A stretch of DNA of 64,000 bases from Cyanoderma ruficeps (Eukaryota > Chordata > Aves > Passeriformes > Timaliidae). Positions 23,450 to 35,100 of the stretch are shown in pieces. The position numbers and the translations under genes were made by a program. Below the pieces are notes generated by a model. It was not told the origin of the DNA, made no database searches, and saw only the letters and a list, made by a program, of their open reading frames with translations. Where the stretch lies: positions 531,970 through 595,969 of the forward strand of contig VZDJ01007749.1 in assembly GCA_008694505.1 (NCBI GenBank), written 5' to 3'. Position 1 is the first letter of the stretch. Each line of letters opens with the position of its first letter.

Positions 23450-24607
23450 ATGAAGCCGGCGCGCGCGGCCGTGTGGAACGCCAGGGCCGCGCTGCTCTAT
23501 TCGCTGGGCGGATGGACTACGCTGGGCGCCCTCATCTACTACAACCGCTTGGACAAAGCCAGCACCGGCACCGGTACCGACAGCGGGGTCTGCGGTCACC
23601 TCCGGGGGGCTGGGGAAGGACTGACGCGACCGCGATTTCTCTGAGGGAGAGCCGGCGCTTGTCGTGTCCGGGGCGGGGCAAGCGCGAGGGAGAGCCCGGC
23701 CGCCGGCGGATCCTGGGCTCTCCTGGCTGGCAAGGGTAGGCGCCGAGATCCCCCCCAGTCTGGGTCCCACCGCTTTCCGCGGCCGGGGAAGGTAGCGCTG
23801 AGTGTTGCCCGCCCTCCCCTGGGGCACTTCGGGTTATGCGGTTGCCGGAGCGCAGCCTCCGCTCGGGCCGGCTGACTGACCCGGGTGTCCGCCCGGCCCG
23901 CCCCTGGCATTCTCTCCTGAAGGAAGATATATCCCGTGTTGATATATGGGAGAAGCTCGTGCTTTATCTCAAGTCACAGGAACGGAGACGAGACTCTCCC
24001 AGCCTGTTGGGGTTTTTTTCGCGCTGTGGAAATGGTTCAAAGCTGTGCTGGGGGAGAATTTGGCTTGACATAAGGAAGCATTTCTTTACTGAGAGGGTGG
24101 TCAGACAGTAGAGTTAATAGGTGTTTGCAGTGGGCTGCTCGGGCTAGCTTTAATGTGGCTAGCTTGGGAAGCCTGTTATTACTGCTGCTGTATTACTGAT
24201 AATTGTCCAGTAGCAGTGCAGGTATGTGACCTACACTACTACATCACTTTTTTTGGCTACAGTTAACAGATCTTTGCTATCTGGTCTTCAGAATGCAAGG
24301 AAAAGGAAAAAGAATACAGAATGTCCGTGTGGCTGCCATGATAAAGGGATAAGATATTTATTGCTGTGTTTTTTTTGGTTTCCCCCCCCCCACCCCCCGT
24401 TACCATCCTTTCTATTCCTTAGAGAATGAAAGTGATCCTGAGGCAAACCAAGGGACCCACAAGGAAGTACACACTAAGGAATATCCTTTTGGAGTGACAG
24501 TGACAACAGAGATAACATACAAAGAGGTTCAGCCTCCTCTTACTCGACTGCTCAGGCGTGCGGTATCATTCTTTGTTCGCAGTGATGACCCTCCTTCTGA
24601 AAAGTGA
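23450..24607 (+). CDS. SMIM26: SMIM26, small mitochondrial integral membrane protein (2 coding exons, 102 aa)
   Basis: Coding segments are 23450-23573 and 24423-24607. They join in phase 1 at donor CCG|GTACCG and acceptor TTCCTTAG to give 102 residues, against 95 in human. The N-terminus has a basic-aromatic start followed by a single membrane segment, ALLYSLGGWTTLGALIYYN (about residues 14-32). It aligns with the human GIGTWSVLGSLLYYSR region, including the invariant YY. The soluble tail contains VTTEITYKE, like human VETVVTYKE. Human SMIM26 is a mitochondrial microprotein reported to support respiratory complex function. Identity rests on these motifs plus position between SEC23B and DTD1, the human order. 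Overall conservation is low. Confidence 0.88.
24055..24112 (+). mobile_element. CR1 LINE 3'-region remnant in SMIM26 intron
   Basis: The segment TTTGGCTTGACATAAGGAAG followed by CATTTCTTTACTGAGAGGGT is the typical CR1 3' UTR landmark in sense orientation. The remnant is short. Confidence 0.5.
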
Positions 24608-24915
24608 GTTGTTCAGAATGTTGTGCTGGACCTCTGAGAACATCATCCCAGTTCCTGGCACCAGACCACTGCTGGAAAACCGTCCCTTGCATTGCTGAAA
24701 CAGCAGCTCTGCCCAGCTGGTGTGATGTTGCTTTCCCAGCTGGTGTGCAGGACCTACCCGGGTGATCCAGGATGTACCTGGGATGGCTCCTCAGCTGGGT
24801 AGCTCTGAAATGGATACTTCAGGAATGATCAGTAAATGGGAAGGAATGTAGTTTAATGTTTTGGGTACAAGACTTCTTAATGGTCCTTCAAATAAAAGTT
24901 CATAAGAGATGAGTT
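24608..24915 (+). terminator. SMIM26: SMIM26 3' UTR with poly(A) signal
   Basis: AATAAA at 24891-24896, about 285 nt after the stop codon. The end is inferred. Confidence 0.65.
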
Positions 24916-25329
24916 ACAAGTGCGGAAACGTTTCTGAAAGCTAAAAACTTACTGAATGTTCTGCTCCAGGCTCTTGTTTCTTTAAGGTTTTCCTGATCCA
25001 CGTGCTATGTCCCTTTGTAGGGTGCTGTCCCTCAGCTCTGTGGCCTGAACTAATGTTCATTCTGTAGTGTTTTCCCTAGTCTTTATGGACATCACCTTCC
25101 TTGTTTCTATTGGGGTTCTTCCTACAGCCCTTTTAGGACACATCTTGCCCTGCCCCACACAGGTCTATTAAGGTTTCCCATCTTGCTCTGTGGAAAGCTG
25201 TCTCCATCTCCTCTGCCCAGACACCTCAGCTTCCACATCCTTCTGATTTCTGAAGGGGGCCCTGCAGGCATGCTGTAGGGAGAGGGACTCTCCATCAGGA
25301 GATGCAGTGATTTTACGAGGGGGAATTGG
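24916..25329. other. Intergenic spacer SMIM26-DTD1
   Basis: No exon or clear repeat is recognised before the CR1 fragment that follows. Confidence 0.5.
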
Positions 25330-25545
25330 TACAAAAAAAAAGAGGGGAAATTTAGGTTAGATATTAGGAAGAAATTCTTGACTGTGAGAGTGGTGAGGCA
25401 CTGGAACACATTGCCCGGGGAGGGTTTGGATGCCCCAGCTGTGGAAGTGCTCAAGGCCAGGTTTTGGGTAAGACCTTGAGCAATGTGACCTAGTGTAAAG
25501 TGTCCCTGCCTTTCCAGCCCACACCTTTGATTCTATAGGAGCTTT
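25330..25545 (+). mobile_element. CR1 LINE 3'-region fragment, sense
   Basis: Carries the CR1 landmarks GGTTAGATATTAGGAAGAAA, GAGGCACTGGAACACATTGC and GAAGTGCTCAAGGCCAGGTT, and ends near the CR1-like terminal GATTCTATAGGA. It lies 0.4 kb upstream of the DTD1 exon 1 region. Confidence 0.8.
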
Positions 25546-25829
25546 TACAACCCAAGCCCTACCCAGCCCATGCAGCTACAGACCCACCTGTCCATATGAA
25601 CTCCTCAGGTCCTTACAGTCACCACCTCCTTTCCTCTAGTGTTCCTCCCAGCCACTAATTTTTACGAGCACCCCGCTGTGTCCCTATAGCTGTTCCTATA
25701 GCGGATGCCGCTCTGCTTGCGTGAATATTCTCCTTTTCGTAGGCACCCCCCCCCCAAATCCCAGTGGGCAATAAGAGGAAGGCTAAACACCTGGGCACGC
25801 CTGTCCCGTGCGCACCTGTCCCTCACCTA

Positions 25830-26180
25830 TAGAATTCCCTACAGCGGCGGTGTTGGGGCTGCGGCGTCACCTCCCGTGCGCCGGGGGGCGCTGCGTGCGG
25901 GGCGCGGGGGAGCGGCCGCCGCTGCCGGGCGCCGCCGCTGTACCCGCTCGGCGCCGGCCGCCCTGCGCCATGAAGGCGATCGTGCAGCGGGTGGCTCAGG
26001 CCAGCGTCACAGGTCAGTGTGTCCCGACCGCGGAGCTGCGGGGGCCGGGGCGGCTGTGTGTGTGTCTGTTTATATGTGTGGGTGTGTGCGGGCGTTCCCC
26101 TCCCCTTGTCCCCCAGCGTGGGTTTGGCGTGGGTCCGCTCGTTTGCGGCTCCCCCGGGGGCCCGGCCCCTGTGGGGTGCA
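25830..26180 (+). promoter_or_regulatory. DTD1: DTD1 CpG-island promoter and first exon region
   Basis: A dense CpG block surrounds the DTD1 start codon (25970), with no TATA box. A GT-rich simple stretch follows the donor (about 26053-26090). Confidence 0.6.
25970..26012 (+). CDS. DTD1: DTD1 coding exon 1 (residues 1-14)
   Basis: Encodes MKAIVQRVAQASVT plus one base of Val15. Donor GTCAGT. The ATG lies in GCGCCATGA. Confidence 0.95.
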
Positions 26181-29100
26181 TGTGTGTGGGGTGTGTGTGG
26201 AGCTCTGTGTGCAACCTTGCCTGGCATCCGTGGGGTGGCCGTCACACTGCCATCGCCTCTTCGAGCGCCTTTGTGTTGGCAGCACAGTCGCAGTCATCTT
26301 GCTTCGCTTGCGTTCACGGAATCAGAGTATTCCGAGTTGGAAGGGACCCACAAGGATCTTTGAGTCCAAGTCTTAGCCCTGCACAGGACATCCCCAAGAG
26401 TCGCAGCATGTGCCGGAGAGCATTGTCCAAACGCTTCTTGGGCTCTGGCAGGCTCGGAGCTGTGACGCCGCCTTGGTGCTGTGTTAGTGCGGCTCCCTTG
26501 GTCACGGCCGTGCGTTGCTGTGCCTGTGGTGGGAGGGCCATCCCCGTGCCCCTCTCCCGTGGCATGCTTGCCCTGGCACTACAGTCACAGTCACCTCAGT
26601 GTATCGCAGGCACGTTGACAGTGCAGCCTGGATCATCTTTTTGCGCTGCTTGTGTGTGTCAGTGGTGTTGTCCCAGCTGCCGCTAGGCGCTGCTCGCCTG
26701 GGTCTAGCCACGGTTCCGATAGGAATGGTGTGTCCTGATGGAATGTCCCTGCTATTGCACTGTTTTGGACCTTCTGTGCTCAGGGTGATTAAAATCTCCA
26801 AGAAGTTTGCCCGTGAAGCAATGAGCACCTGCTGTAGGAGTCTTTGGTGTGCAGCAGGGTGGCCTTTAAGTTATCAAACAGCTTCTGCCTGTGTGTCAGC
26901 ACTGGCAGAGCGTGTCTGTGAGGGCACAGCTTTTGTGCGCAGCTGGGATTGCGGCTACAGCTGGTCACACCTTGTTAGCACTGGTGTTCTTGCTGGCTTA
27001 GTACTTAGTACTTTTCTGGAGAGAATTTAAACTGTTGTTTCTTGCTGTTGAAGAGTTTGGGAGACAGTGCTGTACTTAGCAGAATAAATTTCTGGACTGG
27101 AGGACTCATACCCTGATCCAGCCACTAGTGCACAGTTTCAGCTTTCACTGGTGGCATGGTCTCCTTTCATTTTGTGGGATGTTTGGAGCTTTTTGTCCCA
27201 GTCATGAGCCTGGATGCAGTTTTAACAGTTGGGTAACTGGTGCTTATCTCAGTTTTAAGACTGCATTTATTCTTACTATAGTCATGTCAGGGTCAACCAT
27301 GTTAAGATAATTTAATTAAGATAATTTAAGACATTTCTTAGGAAAACACAACAGATCTATGATAGTTTGTGTTTGATTGTAAATGTCATTAAAGGGGTTG
27401 TTTTCCCAATTAGGAGGGTGGAATTTGTAGGTTGTTGAAAGTCATGTTTCAAAAAAACCATGAGGACTCATATCAGGTAGAAATCACCTGTTCAAAAAAA
27501 ATGCAAAGTGTGAAGGTAATGGTAAAGTACAGAAATTGAGTGCACTTAGTGATATCAGCCAGGTGGATAACTTTTCAAGGATTGGAGAGAGTTTTATCAC
27601 CTTTCTGTTTAGGACAACTGATCCAATTGTAGTATAAAAATCTTTATACAATGTTTTTAAATGCTGGAGTAAGTAACCCAATCTCATAAAGAAGTGGTGG
27701 CTCTGGAAAGCTTTTGAAAGTATGCTTTTGTGTGATCTTTCAAATCTACAAACTTAAGACAGAGGAAACAGGGTTTAGAATGCTGGTTTTTTTAGTGGTT
27801 GGACAGCTGAAACCAGTCCTTACTTGTACCAAAAACAAGACAGTGCATTTAGCCTTATTTTTCTTTTCCCTCTGTCCTTTCTCCAGTGGGTGGTGAACAA
27901 ATCAGTTCAATAGGACGAGGCCTCTGTGTGCTGCTGGGCATTTCTTTGGAAGATACACAAAGAGAGCTGGAGCACATGTAAGTCACTCCCTTCCTTTGCC
28001 TTGTACTCTTCCATTTGTGCATTGCTGATACCTGTGCAGTAGCCAAACAAATCAGCTATTCCTATTGGGAAATTCAGGTTTGCCTGTTAGCTCCTTCAGA
28101 TTTTACCTTGAATACAGGTTTCTTAGTTTTCTCTTCACGTTCCATTGAGAAAAATCTGTTCCCATTTTCTGCTATGTGGTTTTTTATCAAGAGTGAACTT
28201 TGCTAGGTATCTGTCCTTTTTGAGTCCAAAAGAAATCTGTCCTTCAAGGATGGGATTTATGAGAATCCTCAAACTCTCCTTTTAGCTCGCACTATGAGTT
28301 ACGTTATTCCTAAAGGTGAGATAGTCTTGTCAGTTGATTGTCTGCAAACAGGAATCAGTTTTGGCAGCCTGGAGGACTGGCTCTGGCCATCTGTTGCATG
28401 GCCGCAGAATCATGGGATTCAGCCAGCAAACATGTGCAAGAGAGAGCTCTCCAGGGGCTTCTTCTGTCTCTTTTGGACTGGTTATTGCTCTAGAGCTGAC
28501 CTCAGTCCTTGTAAAAGCAAAAAAGAAACAGGTAATGGAGCTGACTGATGTCAAGAAGAAGGGGTTTTTATTCTCACATGCTTGTTTGCCTTACTGTTTG
28601 CCTCCCTTAGTGTGTAAATCTGCTCTGCCATCGCTTCCCATCCCTACCTTGGTGGATGTGGAAGCTGCTTCTGAATTTTGCAGGCAGGAGGTGTGTAGCT
28701 GCTGTGCTCTCAGCACCAGGTTGTTGGGATGGCTGACACAGGAAGGGCAGGAAGCCAGCATCTGGGCAAAAGGAGTGAGAGAAAGCAGCTTAACCAGGCT
28801 TTTCAGGTCCTATTAAAGGAAACTTTAGTAATCCTGTAAATGAAGCAATGAACATCTCTATGAAGAAAACAGAGCAGTGATGATGATTTAAGCCTTCTGC
28901 TTTTAACAATCCATTTCATTCAGGAGTTAATTCTGTTTGCTGTTGACACAAAAATTGGCTAGGATGTTCTTGTGACTTTGCCTTAGTGATGGCAAAGCCC
29001 TGAAACTAGACCATTACAAAGTCTCAGCTTTGTCCTGGACTGACTGCCTCATCTCTGGTGCAGTGCAAAATGCCTGGCTGATGACTGCAGTTGAAACCCT

Positions 29101-32100
29101 GAAACCCTTTGCACTTGATAGGTTCCCTTGATGCTGCAGGTGTGGAGAAGCCAGAAGAAACCAAAGACAGGAGAATGGCTTGGATGCAGTCCTGTTATCG
29201 GTCAAATTCCTGACATGGACTGGGTGGCAGCTGCCTGCTGCTTTTCAGGATCCACTTGTGCAGGTCCCCTTGTTGTCTTGAGCCAATCAATTCTGTCTCC
29301 TATCTCTGAAAAATTGGCCCAAAATTCAAACCGCTTTGCTGCCAGCTGCAGTTCTGCCCTGTTCCTTGGATTCCTCCTCTCATTCTGATGGAAAAGTGTT
29401 GTTGTCATCTGGCTTGTGGGGCCTGGTTTGGGAATAGTGCTAGGAAGTGAGAAAGCAGGAGGAGTCTGTGTGAATCATGATTGGAAACAAAACCCCACAG
29501 TTTTAAACACAGTTTAGGATGATCTCATTTCCTACTGAGTGTGATTTCCTGGTTTGGTGGGAGGATTAAAATTCCCAAAGGTGTTCACATGTTAAATAAT
29601 GTTGTGACACATAAAAGCAGACAGTAAAGAGTGAGCTTTCTTACTTCCTGTGCCATCCTTATGTCACTGTGTAACATGCAGTTATTCTGACCTGGTACCA
29701 CACTGTAAAATGATGGTGTGGATTAATGACCTGACACTGCAGTGTAGCTGCGTAAGGGCTCTCTTGGTTAAGGCTCTACCTAATGTGGTGAGATTCCCAT
29801 GGCTGGGAATGAAGGTGCAGAGGGATATCTTGTTATGTGGAGGCAGACTGAATATGCATCGTTAGCTCATTCTGTATGGTACCTGTTGACCCTGCATGGG
29901 ACAATTTAGGAATTATCTTCTCCTCCTCCCAGGGTTCGAAAGATCTTGAACTTGCGAGTCTTCGAAGATGAAAGTGGGAAGCACTGGTCCAAAAGTGTGA
30001 TGGATAAACAGTACGAAGTGTTGTGTGTGAGCCAATTTACTCTCCAGTGCATCCTGAAGGGAAACAAGCCTGACTATCACATGGCAATGCCCACGGAGCA
30101 GGCGGAGTCTTTTTATAACAATTTCCTAGAGCAGCTAAGAAAAGCCTACAAACCAGAGCTTATTAAAGGTAAGGATTGAAGGTTGGTAAGGTCCTTGCTG
30201 TGACTGGTGGACACTTCTTGTGTGTGTTCTTTCTCATTGTTGCTTTCTTTATTCTGTGATTTTTTGTCGCTGAAGGAATGTTAATACTTTCACTAGAGCC
30301 TGTCAGGGTGATCACTGGTATTCCTCTAGCCAAGCCATTTCCTGGCCTTCCTCTGGGTGACATGTAGATGTTTTTGTATTCCTTTTGGCAGCCCAGAGAG
30401 GCTGCAGCCATGAGCAAACTCTGAGGTCAGGCTCCCTCAAAGGCTGGATGTTTTGTGCTGTATAGATAGATTAAGCCAAAAGCAGCATTTTTTCTGACAA
30501 GTGTGTTTAGTGAGGCTCGAAGATGTCACCAGTGTATGATGGACAGCACAGTTCCATCTGTCACTTCCACATCCTGTTAAATGGAATTGTGACAGTGGGA
30601 GGTGTAATGTGCTACTTGAAAACAGCTTTTGATTTAGACTCTTGTTTCCTCGGCTCTGCAGTGTGTGTGGAACAGTTTTCTCTTTACCAGAAAATGCCTG
30701 GCTTCCCTGTCCCTTTGTGCTCTGTCCACACTCAATCTTTTCTGTTTGGTTTTCTGAGTGCTTTCTGTTTTCATATTCAGATGTGACTTTTTGCTACACT
30801 TGACCGAGGACAAATTTCTAGAAAAGACTGTTTTTTAAATGGTGTCTGTTAATGGTTGGCCTTACTTTCCTTATGAGGATGAAAGTAAAAAAAGACAGAA
30901 CACTGATAGCGGGGGAAAGATTTAGAGGCTAATTTTCATATTGACACTGGGTTAGGGTAATTATTCTAGTGTTTTCCAAGGAGGCACAGTGAAATGCACA
31001 CCTCCACGTCCAAAAATGTCCATTTTTCAAGTTTTTCTAGCTTGATATGTTCTTCCAAAGTTTGTTCCTGATAAGGAATGCATTTCTGATAGCCCTTCAA
31101 TCAGTTTGTATTTTGACAGCAGCTTTTTGAATTCCTCCTCTCAGTGAATAGCAGTTGTGTAGCTGAAATTAATATTAAGTGCCCTTATTTTGGCACTTTT
31201 TTGCCAGTGCTTTCTGCAAAACAAGCTTTCACTTTTGCATTTCTTTTTCCATGATAAAAGCACAGATTTGGAAACCCAAGAGTGCTATTGTGTCAGATAA
31301 CACATGCATTTAAAACTGCTGGCAGAACTGGAACTATCTGTCAGTTTATGATTCTGTTTTCTCATTAAACTGTGCCAGTTGTGGTGTGTAGCATCCAAGT
31401 CTGTTAAGATTCTCTTAGGTTGAAGTTTCTGCTGTGCCAATTGTTATGCCAGTGTGTTTTTTTTTTTTTTTGCTTCTTTGCTATCTGGAAAACCTGTACT
31501 CACATTGCCCCTACATACATAGGCACACACACAACAGTTGTAATTATTGGGAAATTAGAGTTTGATTCTCTGGATTGCTATAGATGTCCTTCCCCTTTGA
31601 TCCTACAAATTGCTTAATGCATTTTAGAGGAGCATTTTAATCACTGAAAGTGGAATTTGTATAGCTGAGGCAACGACAGATCAATAAACATCTTGTCCTA
31701 GCTCCTAAGGGCTTTGTGTTTTCTGGTTCCTGTTTGTGTTCAGTAGAGAATTTGGCTGTTGGAAGTTGTAGGTGCTGGGCAGGCACCTCCTCTCTGCTCC
31801 CTGGTCTACCTGGAGCTTGCCAGCCAGGAGTTTGGAGTGGTAAGTGTTCCCCAAAGGAAGGCACAAACCATTCTTTCACACCAAGTGCAGTGAGACACTT
31901 GACAAACAAAATCTTGGAGAAGGTTCAGAGCCATGGTTAAGCACAGTTTAACACATGGACACCCACATCTAGGAAATAAAAGGCTGCATCAGAAGCCCTT
32001 GTTTGTTGTGCTTCAGTGCTTTCTTGTGTTCTTAAAACATCTCACTCCCCTCTGAGGAGCAAAGCTGGTGACTGCAGGCCTGAGCACTCTTGTTGTGTAA

Positions 32101-35100
32101 GTTAATATCCAAATATCAGACCTACCAAGGCTCCTCCTTATGTTTCAGGGCTCTCTGTGTTGAATGTGGATTTAGTCTTCTTAGGTAGTAAAGATTAACA
32201 TGGCAAGGAGTGTGAAAAGTTTTACTCCCTTAGTAGTAATACCTAAGTAAATATGAGAGTATTGTTCCACAAGGAAGAGTTTAACTCAGATTAAGGTTTG
32301 ATACAAGTCGAAAGCACAATTATTCTCCCTGATTAATTCCCTTTGTGAGTGTTGTTACTTCAGAATAAGTGCTACAGCATCTGGATCAACAGTATTCACA
32401 TGAGGTTAATTAAGAATAACTTTCGAAGTAGACAAGCTTAGAAGTATAAAGCCAGTGTGAAATTTCTAGGTCATAAGGCTTGAACCATTTACAAAAATAT
32501 TCTGGAAGTAAATGATACCTCTTTTTCAAGTGTTTAAGTCTCAGATGTGGCTTCTCTGACTCATGTCAGGTGAAGATCTGAGGAAGGCACGCGTGCTGGG
32601 CTTTTCGAGGCAAGGAATTTGGAGAGATGGGTGTCCAGCAGAATGAACTTGTCACTTTAATAATACTTCTAGGATCCTGTTTTATTGCAGAAGATGTTAC
32701 CAGATGAATTGATCAGTTCAGAAGTCTGAAAGTGGAGAAAGATAAAGAGCAGCAACTAGAAATTTAAATGTGCAAGGAGAATTGGGAGGGAGCTGTTACA
32801 GAAAGATATTCCTTGACAATAGTTCTGGTGCCAAAATAAGATAGAAAGTGCTTATGACATGGGAGTACTTTGAGTGTTCTGGTGAAGGTGGGGATTTATT
32901 TGACCACTTTATCAGCCTCTGGAAAAAAAGGGCTTGTGGAGTTTACTTTTTTTTTAGGTCCATACACATGAATGGGAAATGGAAAAGACCAACTGTTTTT
33001 GTAAGTGAAGTACAGCAGAGGGGTCGGATGATTGTAGAGAGCAATTTGAAAAGTTGTGCTCCCACTAATAAAGTTTAAGATAATATTCTTTGTTTATTGT
33101 TTTGTTAAAGAAAGATGCACTAGTTTTGACTGGGTTTTGTGGTCACAGGGTGTAGGTTACATCTGTGTAACTCTCAAAGACCAGGCTAGGTTACAAGCAG
33201 GAATGTATAAATGGCTGTAGCAGGTTGGGACTGAGCTGCATCCCAGTGTCCCCTGCTCTACAGTATTCAATTGTCAAATGCTTCAGAGTAGACTCCAGAT
33301 CTTCTTACCTTTTGCCTAAATATAAAGTTTCATCAAAATACCAGGTGATCAGTTGGACTGGATCCCTAGGCTGAGCTGTTACATCCTTTAAAATGTCATC
33401 TCCTGCCAATGAGAAATGCCTGTCCTGAACTGTATTACCTGTATTATATCCCTGATTACCTGTAGCCTTGGATTGTTTTGTGCATGTTTCTCTACTTAGC
33501 TGTGTATTTATCCTCTCTGAATGTCAAGCTACATACCTGGGTGCACATACACTGTTTTTTTCGTAGCTTTCTGCAGTTCAATACTTGGCTGCTCTTCTAT
33601 GTATTTTTTTCTTTCTTTTTGGTATCACAGTTGGTAAAAGCTTTGGTGTGTGTTATCCTCCCAAGGGCTCTGAGCACTTGTTGTCTCTTCCCTTTTCAGA
33701 TGGCAAGTTTGGTGCCTACATGCAGGTCCACATCCAGAACGATGGTCCTGTAACAATAGAACTGGAGTCCCCAGCAGCCACTGTTGATCTTAAACAGGTA
33801 AGTGACCCCTAAGGTCTGTCTGGAAAGGATGATGTATCCTCGGCAAATTTGTAGCATTCCTGTTGTGAAGCAGGACCCCTTAGGTACAAGGACCTTGTCC
33901 TTCCTGTGCCGCCTCTGAAGAGTCAAATAATTGCATTGTTTTCTTCAGTTTGCTGGCCTGTTAATGGCTGCCTGCTGTCCTGTGAAAGCTGGTGTGTGTG
34001 TTTATTGCAGAACAGCTTTTCACAGTTTATTCCTCCTTCTCATTAAAGCTGTTGTTTAATCATGACTCATTAACATTTTTAATAAGTCTGGACCAGCCCC
34101 CTTGCCTTTAGTGAAGTTTCTTGCCATGTGGGAGCTTTTGCATGTGCCTGACTGGATGGAAGTGGAGAGGTGCTTGTCTGTCAGAAACAAGGGAATAGCA
34201 AATTTCAATCCCAAATTTAAGTCTGGAGTCGACAGGAGAGTGAGTTAGCTTTGCTGAGGAACAGCACAAGCTGTGCTGAAAACCAAATGCAGTGATGAGA
34301 CTCCCTCATCCTCTAAACACAACAGTGGCCAGCTTTTCCAGGCAGAAAGAAAAGGGGGAGGGATTGTTGTGCTTGAGCAAGGCCACACCAACCTTATTTG
34401 TATAATACTTCCCTTAACCTTGATGAAATGGTTACTGCAGTTTATAAAAAGGGCATGAGGAAAGAACCAGGAAACTACAAGCCTATTAATCTAACCTTAG
34501 TGCCTGGAAAAATTGTAGAAAAGATCATGCTGGGTGCTACTGAAAGGCATTTAAAGGACAATGCACAGTCAACATGGATTCAAAAGGGAAAGTCCTGTTC
34601 AACTGGTTAATACTCTTCTACAATAAGGTCACCTTCTTCACAATAAGTGAAGAAAGGGAAGGTGGTGGATTTAGTTTTTCTAGATTTTAGTAAAGCTTTT
34701 GATACTGTCCCTCGCATCATCCTTCTCAACAAGTCCTCCAGCTATGAAATGAGCAGACGCAAGTGCCCTGTGTTGCCTTAAAACGCTTGAAGTTGGTTTT
34801 GTTTTTACCTTCAAATTCTGTTCTGGATTTTTGTGTCATGTTTTAGTTCCTGAAGAATCTACTTCTGTTTGTAGTCTTTCTTTCTGTACCCTCAGAGTTT
34901 TAGTCCAAAGAGTTCTCAGGCCAAGCCATGCATAAGTAGCAGAGCAGCAGCTCTGTTTTTGGAGTGAAAACTGCTGCCCTGTGTGTAGGTGTAAAATAAC
35001 CAAGGAATTACCAAGGTGTGCAGGATTTTGCAAGGTTTCATTTCTTTCTTGGAGAATATTGGCTTGTTTAAGGGTTTTGCCTTCACAGTTCAAGGCTGCC

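Noticed and set aside
23267..23827. 186-codon antisense open frame over the SMIM26 promoter
   Set aside because: High GC leaves few stop codons. The Arg/Gly/Pro-rich product has no motif, and the sense strand holds the supported SMIM26 exon.
25705..26686. Long + strand open frames over DTD1 exon 1 (223 and 292 codons)
   Set aside because: They read through the CpG island, GT repeat and an antisense CR1 in frames other than DTD1. The DTD1 frame with splice donor explains the conserved part.
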